Origin: Alphaproteobacteria bacterium
Lineage (GTDB): Bacteria; Myxococcota_A; UBA796; GCA-2862545
Direction: 5' to 3'
Length of the DNA: 64,000 bases
Assembly (NCBI GenBank): GCA_020632885.1
Contig: JACKEQ010000028.1
Span: 1-64,000 of the forward strand
The notes under the pieces were generated by a model. It searched no databases. It saw only the letters and a list, made by a program, of their open reading frames with translations, and was not told the origin of the DNA. The translations under genes and the position numbers were made by a program. Each line of letters opens with the position of its first letter. Position 1 is the first letter of the stretch. Shown here in pieces: positions 8,943 to 18,700 of the stretch.

Positions 8943-11617
8943 TCGCACTCCTCGTTGCATCGCTGGCCGCAGAGCCGGGTTGGCTCGTCCTCGAGACCGA
9001 CCACCACCGGATCGTGTACCCCGCCGAGGCCTCCCAGTTCACCGAGCACCTCGCGGCCCGGCTCGACGCCATCCGCGAGGCGGTCGAGCTCGAGGTCGGC
9101 AACCGCGTCCGGACGCGCACCGAGATCGTCGTGCACGACCCGTACAGCCTGCCCAGCGGCGAGGCCTACCCCATCGGGCGTCGTCCGCGCATGGACCTCT
9201 GGGCCCACGCGCCCACGGCGGACGACGAGCTCGGCTTCTACGGGTCCTTCGACGTCGTCCTCGCAGCCCACGAGGACGCGCACGTCGTGCACGCCCTGCG
9301 AGCGCCGCGGAACGTCACCGGGCGCGTGCTCTTCGAGTCCTTCGGTATCGCCCCCATCCTCCGGAAGAGCCCACCGTGGGTGCTGGAGGGGTATGCCACC
9401 GTCGTGGAGGGCCGCGTCACGGGCAGCGGGCGTCCGCACGGGGCCTGGAGGGCCACCATGCTACGCCGCATGGCGCAGGACGGCACGCTGCCGTCCTACG
9501 GAGCCCTGTCGGGACGGTGGCGGTACGTCGTGGCGTCTGCGTTCCTCGAGTGGCTGGATGCCCGCGAGGGTGGAGACAGCCTGAAGCGCGTCTGGGCGCG
9601 CCTCGCGGCACGCGAGCGACGCACGGTCGAAGGCGCCTTCGCCGGAGTCTACGGGGCCCGTCTCCCCGAGCTCTACGCGCGCTTCACCGCCGAGCTGACG
9701 GCCGACGCGATGCGCTCCGACGGTAGCGGGTGGCGCCGGGAGACCGCCATCCTCCGCCTGCAGGGGCCGACGCGCGGCATGTCCCTGTCTCCCGACGGTT
9801 CCCGGCTCGCGGTCGCCCGGTCCGACGGTGAGGGGGTCGTCGAGCTCGTGGTGGTGGGTGTCCGGCCCGACGAGCGGGCCCTCGAGCGTCGCGCTCAGGC
9901 CGCCGACAGGCTCCTCGCGCAGGATCCCGACGACTTCCCCGACCGTCACGCGCTCCCGCCCCACGAGGTCTTCACGACCCACAGGACGCGCACCCATCCG
10001 CCCGCGCGGCCCCGCTGGATCGACGACCGCGAGGTGCTCTACGACGCGCCCGTCGTCGACGGGGAGAGCCGTGTGCGTCGGGACCTCTTCGTCCTCGACA
10101 CCCAGACGGGCCGCGCCCGACGCCTCACTCACGGGGAGGATCTGCGCTCCGCCAGCCCTGTCCCCGGCACCCGAACCGCGTGGGCGGTCGTGTCGCGCTG
10201 GGGTCTCACGGCCCTGGCCACGGTCGACCTGGACTCCGGGGACGTCGACCTGCAGGGCCCCCTCCGAGCGGACGTGGTCGTCGACCAGCCGCGCCCCGGT
10301 CCAAACGGGCAGCTCGCGTGGCTGGAGAACCGCGGTGAGGGCTTCCGTGTACGGGTGCGGGCACCCGAGGGAGAGGCTGAGCTGCCGCTGCCCGAGGGCG
10401 CCGCCGCGGTGGCCATCGCATGGGACGGCGAAGACCTCGTCGCGAGCCTCGCCCACGCCGGACGCTTCGACATCTGGCGTCTCCACGCGCGCGGCGCCGA
10501 GCGGCTGTCCGACACCGGGGGTGCCCTCTCTCCCGAACCCGGTCCAGACGGCATCTACCACCTCGAGCTCGAGCCCCGGCGTCCGACGGTCCACCTCCTC
10601 CCGCGTGACGTGGCCGTGAAGGCGTCTGCAGGAGCGGCCCCCGGGCTTGCGGGTGCCGAGACGGGCGCCCCAGTGGCGCTCGCCGTGCGTCCCGTCGCTC
10701 CCGAGCCCATGGGGACGGGTCCGTTGCATGGCCGCGTCCTCGGCTCCGGCATGGTGAGCATGGGCGGGAGCGTCGTCGAGCTCGGGGTGCGGCTCGGCGA
10801 TGTGGCGGGACGCAACGAGATCGTCGCCGAGGTCCTCGCCGGGGATGCCAACGGCAGGACCGGCCTCGGGGGCTGGTGGGTGAACCGGACGCTGCCCGTC
10901 GACGTCGTGACGCGGACCTGGGCGCTCCAGGGTGACGTCCAGACGCCGGTGTGGGTCGGGGCGAGCGGGAACCTGCGTGCGTCGACGGGGACGAGCGTCA
11001 CCGCCGCCGAGCTCGAGACCGGCGTGTGGGCCGAGGGAAGCGTGGACGGCGGTCGGGGCGCGGGATGGTTCGAGACCAGCGCCGGGTGGCTGGAGCCCAG
11101 GGACCGCGGAGTGTGGATCTGGGCCGGTGCGCGTGGGTCTGCCGGGTTTGACGAGCGGGCCGTCGCTCTCGGGACCGTCGGGGGAGGGGTCACGCTCGGC
11201 AGACGGTGGACGATCGACGCGGAGGTCGAGGCTCTCGCCGGTTGGGGGCAGTCCTTCGTCCTGGGCGGGGTCACGAACGGCGTCCAGCCCGATGCGGCGC
11301 AATGGTCGCGGTTGCGGACCGGATGGGCTCTCGCGGCGGTGGGCGCCGGACGCTCCGGGTGGACCGGGTCGCTGGGGCTCGGCATGGACGGCGTGGAGCT
11401 CGCCGTGGAGCAGGTGGCCTTCGGCGACCGCGTGCACACGTGGGCCGGGCTGCTGATGTCGACGGACATGGAGCCGGAGCCGTTGTTCGGGGTACCCGGG
11501 CTCACCATGGAGGCGGGGCTCGGATGCGCCGTGCGGCAGGGCGGTCCGGTGCCCGCCGATGCGTGTCGCAAGCTCGACGATCTGCGGATGTGGAGCCAGC
11601 TCACCTGGCAGCCGTGA
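8939..11617 (+). CDS. HExxH peptidase-like protein with TolB-type propeller and C-terminal barrel
   Basis: Exported protein of 892 residues. After a short signal peptide (IALLVASLAA), residues about 15-270 look like a gluzincin: AAHEDAHVVHAL supplies HExxH and WVLEGYATVVEG a downstream Glu. Residues about 280-570 contain propeller blades of the TolB/WD40-like type (GMSLSPDGSRLAVARSD). The C-terminal 300 residues alternate hydrophobic and polar positions with many Gly and Trp, like an outer-membrane beta-barrel. The layout resembles surface-anchored peptidase-propeller proteins of deltaproteobacteria. The start overlaps the M61 stop; the frame stays open far upstream, but no better start exists there. 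Function unproven. Confidence 0.75.
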   Translation: MIALLVASLAAEPGWLVLETDHHRIVYPAEASQFTEHLAARLDAIREAVELEVGNRVRTRTEIVVHDPYSLPSGEAYPIGRRPRMDLWAHAPTADDELGFYGSFDVVLAAHEDAHVVHALRAPRNVTGRVLFESFGIAPILRKSPPWVLEGYATVVEGRVTGSGRPHGAWRATMLRRMAQDGTLPSYGALSGRWRYVVASAFLEWLDAREGGDSLKRVWARLAARERRTVEGAFAGVYGARLPELYARFTAELTADAMRSDGSGWRRETAILRLQGPTRGMSLSPDGSRLAVARSDGEGVVELVVVGVRPDERALERRAQAADRLLAQDPDDFPDRHALPPHEVFTTHRTRTHPPARPRWIDDREVLYDAPVVDGESRVRRDLFVLDTQTGRARRLTHGEDLRSASPVPGTRTAWAVVSRWGLTALATVDLDSGDVDLQGPLRADVVVDQPRPGPNGQLAWLENRGEGFRVRVRAPEGEAELPLPEGAAAVAIAWDGEDLVASLAHAGRFDIWRLHARGAERLSDTGGALSPEPGPDGIYHLELEPRRPTVHLLPRDVAVKASAGAAPGLAGAETGAPVALAVRPVAPEPMGTGPLHGRVLGSGMVSMGGSVVELGVRLGDVAGRNEIVAEVLAGDANGRTGLGGWWVNRTLPVDVVTRTWALQGDVQTPVWVGASGNLRASTGTSVTAAELETGVWAEGSVDGGRGAGWFETSAGWLEPRDRGVWIWAGARGSAGFDERAVALGTVGGGVTLGRRWTIDAEVEALAGWGQSFVLGGVTNGVQPDAAQWSRLRTGWALAAVGAGRSGWTGSLGLGMDGVELAVEQVAFGDRVHTWAGLLMSTDMEPEPLFGVPGLTMEAGLGCAVRQGGPVPADACRKLDDLRMWSQLTWQP

Positions 11618-11636
11618 GCGCGCGGTATCCTCGAGC

Positions 11637-12329
11637 ATGCGCACGCGTCACTACCTCGAGGATCCCGCGGGAGGGCCCCGCGCCGTCGAGCTCGTCCAGG
11701 ACGGGGTGCGGGTCGTGCGCCGTTTCGGTCGTCCAGGCGACCTGGCCCGCACGAGGAGCCAGACCTACCCCGACGTCGAGCGGGCGGCGCAGGATGTCGC
11801 GCGGTGGGTCCGCAACCTGACCGTGCGCGGCTACAGGCTGGGGCACCACGAGCCCGGTCTGGTCGAGCGGATCCGCGAAGAGGGTGACCCCGCCTACCTC
11901 GTCTACGCGGACTGGCTCGCCGAGCGGGAGGATCCTCGGGCCGAGCTGATCACGGTGCAGACCGCGCTCGAGAGCCGTCCCGCCGATCCGGCTCTGAGGG
12001 CGCGCGAGGCGGAGCTCCTCGCGGAGCACATCCACGCGTTCGTACCGGCGGGCGATCTGGCGCCCTTCGAGTGGCACCGGGGCTTCCTGCGGGGCGTGCA
12101 CCTGTCGGTCGTGGACTGGTGGGATCGGGATCCCGAGACGCACGAGCGGCACGCCGAGCAACGTCTTGCGCGCGTCGCCCGGCATCCGTCGGGGGCCTTC
12201 CTGGAGCGCGCGACCCTCGTGGTGATCCGGCGCCGCCAGCCCGCCGTAGAGCGGGTGGCGAGCATCTCCCACGGGCCCGCGGGTCTGTCGTTCACCTGGT
12301 CCTCCCCTGGACGGACGGGAGGATCGTGA
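11637..12329 (+). CDS. WGR and TIGR02996 domain protein
   Basis: Cytoplasmic protein of 230 residues. The N-terminus (about 1-65) looks like a WGR domain (RHYLEDPAG..., VRRFGRPG..., ARWVRNLTVRGY). Residues about 75-110 match the TIGR02996 motif seen in myxobacterial and planctomycete proteins (LVYADWLAEREDPRAELITVQ). The rest is a Glu/Arg-rich helical region and no catalytic motif is visible. ATG 11637 lies 19 bases after the preceding stop. Its end overlaps the next small gene by GTGA. Proteins with this architecture are often linked to leucine-rich repeats or molybdate-metabolism regulators, but no role can be inferred here. Confidence 0.75.
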   Translation: MRTRHYLEDPAGGPRAVELVQDGVRVVRRFGRPGDLARTRSQTYPDVERAAQDVARWVRNLTVRGYRLGHHEPGLVERIREEGDPAYLVYADWLAEREDPRAELITVQTALESRPADPALRAREAELLAEHIHAFVPAGDLAPFEWHRGFLRGVHLSVVDWWDRDPETHERHAEQRLARVARHPSGAFLERATLVVIRRRQPAVERVASISHGPAGLSFTWSSPGRTGGS

Positions 12330-12550
12330 ACAGGATGGACGCCGCGGGGGGGCAGATGCCAGACGAAGAAGACGCCATCAAGACCCAGCTCATGACGCGG
12401 ACGCGCTGGTTGCCGCCGGTCGAGAAGGTCCAGGACCTCCCGATCGACGGGGTGACCGAGGGCACCCGCTGCTTCGTCGACGGCGACGGAGAGGTGGAGG
12501 AGGTGCGCGAGTTCCGCCAGGGGATCTGGGTGATCGTCGACGCGCTCTGA
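12326..12550 (+). CDS. Small hypothetical protein (74 aa)
   Basis: I do not recognise this family. The GTG at 12326 overlaps the TGA of the WGR gene and is preceded by GGGAGGA at a good distance, so translational coupling is likely; an ATG three codons later is the alternative. The product is acidic and soluble with no signal peptide. It has a central RTRWLPPVEKVQDLP segment and a C-terminal beta-like stretch, EVREFRQGIWVIVDAL. High GC at third positions supports coding. Confidence 0.6.
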   Translation: MNRMDAAGGQMPDEEDAIKTQLMTRTRWLPPVEKVQDLPIDGVTEGTRCFVDGDGEVEEVREFRQGIWVIVDAL

Positions 12551-12556
12551 CGTTCG

Positions 12557-13447
12557 TCAGGGGAGGACGACGTGCCCCTGTCGGGCGAGCTCCGCGAGCG
12601 CGTCGGGGAGGTCGTCGGGGCGCTCCTCGTCGAAGGCGGTGGCGAGCAGGGCCAGCGTGGCGTCCTGCGCGGCCTCCCGCGAGGCCAGCGGGGGCTCGCT
12701 GGCATCCTCGACGGGGTCCGAGTGGCCCGCGTCCGCGATCCCCAGGAACCAGCGGGGGTCGGCCAGCTCGGCGTAGAGCTCCTCGCTGTACGCGATCGGC
12801 AGCGTGCCATCCTGCTGGCCGTGCATGAGGAGCGTAGGGGGGCCGACGGGCGTGGGCCCGGGTCCGAATCCACCCGTCAGCAGCGTGGCGGGCGAGAGGT
12901 AGGCCTGAGCGCGGATGCGGGGCTCGCCCTCACCGAACCGGGTGAGCCCGAGCAGGGTGGCGCCGCCGAGGGAGTGGCCGAGGGCTGCGACCTTCTCGGG
13001 GTCGAACCGCCGCCAGACCGGGGACTCGGGGTCTTCCTGGCTGGCGAGGAGCTGGTCGAGGACGAAGCGGAGGTCGGCGGGCTGCTCGGCGAGGTCGGCG
13101 ACCCCGAGGAGCCCGAGCCCGGCGTCCCGATTGGACGACGGGAAGGCGGGGGCTGCGACGACGACGCCGTTCAGCGCGAGGTGGGTCGCGAAGGCCTCGA
13201 ACTTCTCGGGGTGTCCGTCCACGCCGTGGGCCATGAGGAGGAGGGGGCGTTCGGGGGCCTCCCGTCCGGTGGCGGGTCCGATCCAGAGGCGTGTGGGCAG
13301 GGCGCGGGCGGGGGCGCCGCCGAGCCCCCCGAGGCTCGGAGTCTCCCTGGATGCGTCGACGAGATCGACGATCTGGACGGACACGTCGCCCTGATCGGGC
13401 GGGAACCCGGGACCGCAGGCAGCGAGGAGTACGAGGAGCGAGCGCAC
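12557..13447 (-). CDS. Lipoprotein alpha/beta hydrolase (platelet-activating-factor acetylhydrolase/dienelactone hydrolase-like)
   Basis: Predicted lipid-anchored esterase of 297 residues. GTG 13447 is chosen because it gives a compact signal with lipobox LLAAC; longer forms would start inside the adjacent repeat array. The alpha/beta fold elements are clear: LLLMAHGVDGHPEKFE (oxyanion region), the nucleophile elbow ALGHSLGGAT, an acid loop near LLMHGQQDGTLP and the catalytic His in GIADAGHSDP. The substrate is unknown. It is convergent with the 74-aa gene. Its upstream region consists of the repeat array that begins about 20 bases before the start codon, so its promoter must lie in or beyond the array. 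Confidence 0.82.
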   Translation of the reverse strand: MRSLLVLLAACGPGFPPDQGDVSVQIVDLVDASRETPSLGGLGGAPARALPTRLWIGPATGREAPERPLLLMAHGVDGHPEKFEAFATHLALNGVVVAAPAFPSSNRDAGLGLLGVADLAEQPADLRFVLDQLLASQEDPESPVWRRFDPEKVAALGHSLGGATLLGLTRFGEGEPRIRAQAYLSPATLLTGGFGPGPTPVGPPTLLMHGQQDGTLPIAYSEELYAELADPRWFLGIADAGHSDPVEDASEPPLASREAAQDATLALLATAFDEERPDDLPDALAELARQGHVVLP

Positions 13448-13465
13448 GCGCTCAGGTAACCCGAT

Positions 13466-14141
13466 GGCTCTGACCCCACCGGGCACCCGCATGCGGAGGT
13501 CTGACCCCAACGGCCGTACGAGGTCTGAACCCTATGCAGGTCTCCCCCCAAGCAGGTCTGACCCCGCTGACCCCCAAGGCAGGTCTGACCCCAGACCAGG
13601 TCTGACCCCAACGACCATGGGAGGTCTGACCCCAGACCAGGTCTGACCCCAACGGCCATGGGAGGTCTGACCCCAGACCAGGTCTGACCCCGAAGCAGGT
13701 CTGACCCCGCTGAGCCCAAGGCAGGTCTGACCCCCAGAGCAGGTCTGACCCCAGAGCAGGTCTGACCCCAACGGCCATGGGAGGTCTGACCCCAGACCAG
13801 GTCTGACCCCAACGACCATGGGAGGTCTGACCCCAGACCAGGTCTGACCCCAAAGCGGCCAAGCAGGTCTGACCCCAGGAGGTTGGAGGAGCCCGGGAGG
13901 AGCCCGGGGTCTGACCCCCCGTGGGGCGCCCGGGGAGCCAGGGTCACCCCGTGGCCCCGGGGAGCCACGGGGCGAGCCAGGGGGTCTGACCCCACTTCAC
14001 CAGCCCCAGCTCTGACCCGGCCCGGGTGCCACTGACCCGGGGTCTGACCCCGACCCGACGTGCGGTCTGCCCATCCGAGGGGCTGCCCACCCGAGGTCTG
14101 ACCCCGACCGGACGTCAGACCCCACCCGGAGGTCTGACCCC
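13466..14141. repeat. Intergenic GGTCTGACCCC array (about 25 copies)
   Basis: About 25 copies of GGTCTGACCCC or close variants, many extended to GGGGTCTGACCCC, fill this gap. Between 13578 and 13860 they form a higher-order pattern in which AGACCA and AACGGCCATGGGA linkers alternate, so local amplification of a roughly 40-base unit is likely. The segment 13890-14010 is less regular and very G/C-rich. The whole 13448-14204 interval has no convincing gene; the long frames that cross it on both strands are produced by the repeat, which is open in five of six frames. Confidence 0.95.
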
Positions 14142-14204
14142 GCCCAGCTGCATGTGGCCGACCGACGGTACGAGCACGATGCGAGCACCGCCCTGTCGTG
14201 CTCC

Positions 14205-15119
14205 TCAGCGACGACCGCGGCCGCCGCTCGTCCGCCGCTGTGAGACCACCAGATCCCGGATCGCTGCCTCGGCATGGGCTTCGTGCTGCGTGAACAGCGT
14301 CTGGCAGGAGGAGCTCGTCGCGTCGATGAGACCGCAGGCGCGGATGCTCTCGTAGACGAGCGGGACGTCCGTGCTGCCGTGACCCACGATCTGCGGCAGC
14401 GCGACCGAAGCGCGCGCGCCCTGCTTCCCCAGCGCGACCACCAGCCAGTAGCGGGCGTACGTGTCGCCCTCGACCCCGAGTCGCTGCTTGATCCCACGCA
14501 CCGTGGCGTCCGTCAGGGTCGCACGCGTCGCGAGGGCGCGCGCACCCTCACGCCGGTCGTGAGGGTCTGGCTTGGCGACCTCGCCCAACAGCTCGGGCTC
14601 CCCCATCGTCCCGAGGGTGGGCCCGCCAGGAGGGGTCGGAGGGGGTGAGGAGGGGACCTCCGGGGCACCGGCCTGCTCCACGCACTCGCGATGCCGCTGC
14701 AGAGCGCGCTGGGCCCGCGCCCACGACGCATTGGAGTTCTGTTGCGCGATCTCGCCCATCCGCTCGAGGACTCCAGCACCCTGGACGTTCCCCAGGCCGT
14801 TCAGCAGGTTGTTCGCCGTGGTGAAGATCGACAGGACCCGCTGCGCAATCGGCGGGAGCGCGTCGGTGGCCGAGGGGAGGGAGACGGGGTTCACGGCGTC
14901 GATGACGGCGTCGAGCTGTGCCTGGGCGGCGTCGAGGGCAGCGCTGTACGCGTCACCGGCACCCGTCAGGTACCGTTCGGCGCGTCGGCCGTCGTCGATC
15001 GACTCCTGAGCTTCCTTCTTGTACTCCTCCCACAGGCAGTCCAGCTCGCAACGGTCGTAGCACGTGGCACTGGCGGTGTAGGGTGCGAGAAGCACGGCGA
15101 AGAGAGCGATGTTTCGCAT
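14205..15119 (-). CDS. Periplasmic protein with helical repeats, function unknown
   Basis: A 304-residue exported protein. A signal peptide (RNIALFAVLLAPYTASA) is followed by CYDRCELDCLWEEY, a Cys-rich start probably stabilised by disulphides, then long amphipathic helices (about 30-140), a Pro-rich linker (SPPPTPPGG) and a C-terminal region of short helical repeats resembling HEAT repeats (GARALATRATL..., RYWLVVALGKQG...). The C-terminus has two further Cys. No enzyme motif is seen. ATG 15119 has GGAGG ten bases upstream. The gene is bracketed on both sides by repeat arrays. Confidence 0.7.
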   Translation of the reverse strand: MRNIALFAVLLAPYTASATCYDRCELDCLWEEYKKEAQESIDDGRRAERYLTGAGDAYSAALDAAQAQLDAVIDAVNPVSLPSATDALPPIAQRVLSIFTTANNLLNGLGNVQGAGVLERMGEIAQQNSNASWARAQRALQRHRECVEQAGAPEVPSSPPPTPPGGPTLGTMGEPELLGEVAKPDPHDRREGARALATRATLTDATVRGIKQRLGVEGDTYARYWLVVALGKQGARASVALPQIVGHGSTDVPLVYESIRACGLIDATSSSCQTLFTQHEAHAEAAIRDLVVSQRRTSGGRGRR

Positions 15120-15259
15120 GATGACCTCCGCGCGAACACCACCACGAACTCCGCCCGGATGCAACGTGAATTCAGGACGAAGCGGGCCGCGAACGTCGAT
15201 GTGGTGCGCTTTTGCCGGGCATGGGCGGGCAGAGCTGCCGACCTGCGGTCCCCCTCACA

Positions 15260-15637
15260 GGTCTGACCCCAGCGGAGACTGCTGGCTGTCTGGCCGACCG
15301 GTGTCTGGCCGACCGGGTCTGACCCCGGACCGTCATCTCCGAAGCGCCTGCCCGGGCATCTGACCCCACCCACGGCTGCCGGGGTCTGACCCCACCCCGG
15401 TGACCCTCACCAGGGTCTGACCCCACGCGGGGGTCCGACCCCCGGTGACCCTCACCAGGGTCTGACCCCACGCGGGGGTCTGACCCCACCCCGGTGACCC
15501 AACCGGGGTCTGACCCCACGCGGAGGCCTGCCATGCCCAGGTCTAAGCCCGCGGGTCCGACCCCACCCAACGTCTCCCGGAGGTCTGACCCCGAAGACCC
15601 GTAGAACCGCCCACCGACCTCCGTGAGGTCTGACCCC
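15260..15637. repeat. Intergenic GGTCTGACCCC array (about 14 copies)
   Basis: Roughly 14 full or degenerate copies of GGTCTGACCCC lie here. A unit containing ACGCGG, the repeat and GGTGACCCTCACCAGG is itself repeated two to three times (about 15387-15520). The 15120-15795 gap otherwise holds only the promoter region of the preceding minus-strand gene and the leader of the alpha-2-macroglobulin gene; I see no gene. Confidence 0.93.
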
Positions 15638-15795
15638 ACCCGGCGCTCCTGGGGTCATCGACCCGGACGCCTCCACCAATCGTGGCATCCATCCACGGAT
15701 CGTCGACCGCCCCACGAGAGATCCCCGCCTTTCACCGGCCCCCGCCTTGCACCACCCGACCGTCCGTGGGATGGGTGTGTACCCTGGGAGGCCCG

Positions 15796-18700
15796 ATGCG
15801 TTCAGTCATTCCCGTCGGCGCGACGCTGGCGCTCTTCGTGCTCGGTTGCGGCAACCTCGGTGGCGAGCCCACCACGCCGTCCGACCCCGCCGACCCCGAC
15901 ACGCCCACCACCCCCGAAGACCCCGCGGCTCCCGTCCCCACCACGCTGGCCGAGGTGTCCCCGGAGTACGGCACCATCGGGCCCGCCGACGCAGCGCCCT
16001 CCAAGCTCACCGTCCGGTTCGCCCGCGACGTCATCGAGCCCGGATCCGTCGGCCCGCTCGGCGGCGAGAGCGCCATCGCCATCGAGCCCGCCCTCGCCGG
16101 TACATGGACCTGGAGCTCCCAGAGCCGCCTGACCTTCGAGCCCGCCGAGGGCTTCGCACCCGACACCACGTACACCGTGCGCCTCGAGAAGCTCCAGTCA
16201 CGCTGGGGTCCCCTCGCAGGGCAGCCCGTCCTCCACACCCTCCAGGTCCCGCCGTTCGAGCTCTCGCGCGTCAGCCGCGCCGTGCTCAACAAGGCCTACG
16301 TCGACATCGACGTCGTGTTCACCGGCCCCGTCGCGGCCGGCGCCGACAACGCACTGTCTCTCCGCGCCGGAGGCGTGTCCCTCCGCAAGTCCGTCGTCGA
16401 CAGCGGGAAGCCCGACCGCGTGCGCCTCCGGGTCGACCGCGCCGCGCTGCCCCAGGGCGAGCTCGACATCGAGGTCCGCCTGGCCAACGGCGCCAAGAGC
16501 AGGATCGACGCCTCCAAGGCCGCTCCGGCGACCACCCGCGAGCTCACGATCGACACCACGGTCCGCCCCATGGAGGTCCGCGCCGTCCGCATGAAGGAGG
16601 GTGACGACGGCTTCTACGTCGAGGTGATCTGCCACGACGCGGCGGCCGGCGACGAAGAGTACTGGTGGGACCGCTCGGACTACGAGTCCTACTACGTCTC
16701 CGAGCGCTGCATGCTCGCTCGCGACGCCCTCGCCTCCCTGCGCTTCGAGCCCGAGGTCGAGAACGTCTACGTCGCGGAAGGCCAGCGTGGGTTCCGCGTC
16801 TTCGGCGACTTCGCCCGCGGCGACTACACGATGACCCTCGGCGAGGGCGCGTTCACCGAAGACGGCGGCATCCTCCAGAAGGCCCACACCACCAGCCTCA
16901 CCGTAGAGGGCCGCACGCCCCGCGTCGAGCTCGTCGGACGCCAGGGTCGCTACCTCCCCCGCGGCGCCTGGGGCAACCTGCCCGTCCGCCACCTCAACAC
17001 CGACACCGTGAAGGTCTCCATCCGCCACGTGCCGGCACAGAACCTCGTCTACTGGCTGGCGGACGACGACGAGGACACCGGCGAGCGCACCAGCGACCTG
17101 GTCGCAGTGCACGAGGTGAAGGTCAAGAACCCCACCGACCGTCTCGAGTCCACCTGGATCGACGTCGCCGGCCTCGTGAAGGGCGAGAAGGACGGCCTGT
17201 TCGAGATCCGCGTCGACCCCGTCGTCCCGGAGCCCGAGCCCGTCGAGGAGCTCGAGCTCGACACGGGGATGTCCTGGCGCCGCCGCCAGCGCCAGCAGGA
17301 GAAGAAGGGCAAGGGCGACGTCAGCCGCATCGTGCTCACCGACCTCCATCTCGTGGCCAAGGAGAGCGGGCGGGCGCCGGACGCCCCGTGGGCCAGCAAG
17401 ATCACGGCCTTCGCGCTCGACGCCGACTCCGGACAGGGCGTCGCGGGCGTGGTCGTCGACGCCGTGCGCCCCAGCGGGTTCGTGATGGCCACCTGCCGCA
17501 CGGGTCTCGACGGAGCGTGCGACCTCGACCTGCCCGACACCTCCGCAGCCGTCGACCGCACCCCACCCGTGGCGCTCGTCGCCCGCAAGAACGACGACCT
17601 CACCTACCTGAAGTTCGCCGACCTCCAGACCCCGGTGTCCGAGGACGACGTCGCGGGAATCCCCTGGACCACCAAGAGCCCCTACACCGCGAGCGTCTAC
17701 GCGGACCGCGGTGTCTACCGTCCCGGCGACACCGTGCACTTCGGCATGCTCGTGCGCGACGCGTCCCACGCCGCCGCCGAGGCCGGGCTCCCCGCCATGC
17801 TCACCATCCAGGACCCCCGCCGGAAGGTCACCAAGACCGCGGCCCTGTCCCTCGACGCCAACGGACTCGCCACCTTCGACCTCCCCCTCGCTGCCTTCGC
17901 CCCCACCGGCTCCTGGCGTGCGACCCTCGAGATCGGCGGTGAGGAGGTGGAGACCCACCCCTTCGCCGTCGAGGAGTTCGTCCCCGAGCGCATGAAGGTG
18001 GAGGCCAGCCTGGTGGGTGAAGGGCTCCTGGCCACCGAGGCCGGAAAGGTCGACGTGAACGCGCGCTACCTGTTCGGAGGCAGCGCCGAGGGCAGCCCGG
18101 TCGAGGTGACCTGCAGCATCCAGCCGCGGCCGTTCGTCCCCAAGAACAACAAGAGCTTCCACTACGGGCCCGTCTGGGTCGGGAGCGACACCGCACCCGT
18201 CGAGACGCGGGTCTCCCAGGCCGAGAGCAAGCTCGACGCCGACGGTGAGGCGACGGTGGCCTGCGGGGGCTCCGAGGACGGCTTCCCTGCGAGCGGACGC
18301 CTCGTCGCGGACGTCGCGGTGTTCGAGGGCGGCAGCGGCCGGGCCTCCCGCGCCAGCGCGTCGGTCCCCGTGCACCCCGACACCTTCTACATCGGTCTCG
18401 ACACCGGCGTGAAGAAGGCCGGGAAGGGCGACCGCATCGACGTCTCCGGCATCCTGGTCGACTGGGACGGCAACCCCGCCAAGGCCGCCGACGAGGTGGA
18501 GCTCGTGTTCTACCGCCTGGAGGAGGAGTACGGCTGGTGGTGGTGGGACGACCGCGGGGAGTCGTCGTACGACCTCTACCTCCGTCGGTCCGAGGAGAAG
18601 CGCACCCGCGTGAAGGTCGGCGCCGACGGGAAGATCGCGGCGTCGTTCGTCCCCATGGCCGACGGGGCGGGCTACCTCGTGCGCGCGGTCGCCGGGAACA

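Noticed and set aside
13171..13995. Long minus-strand open frame of Gly/Ser/Asp/Leu-rich repeats
   Set aside because: The repeat is open in five of six frames, so arrays create long artefactual frames; similar ones at 27495-28358, 40790-41404 and 40941-41555 are rejected for the same reason.
13466..14141. CRISPR array
   Set aside because: Repeat units are only 11-13 bases, spacing is irregular, linkers are themselves repeated, and no cas genes are present.
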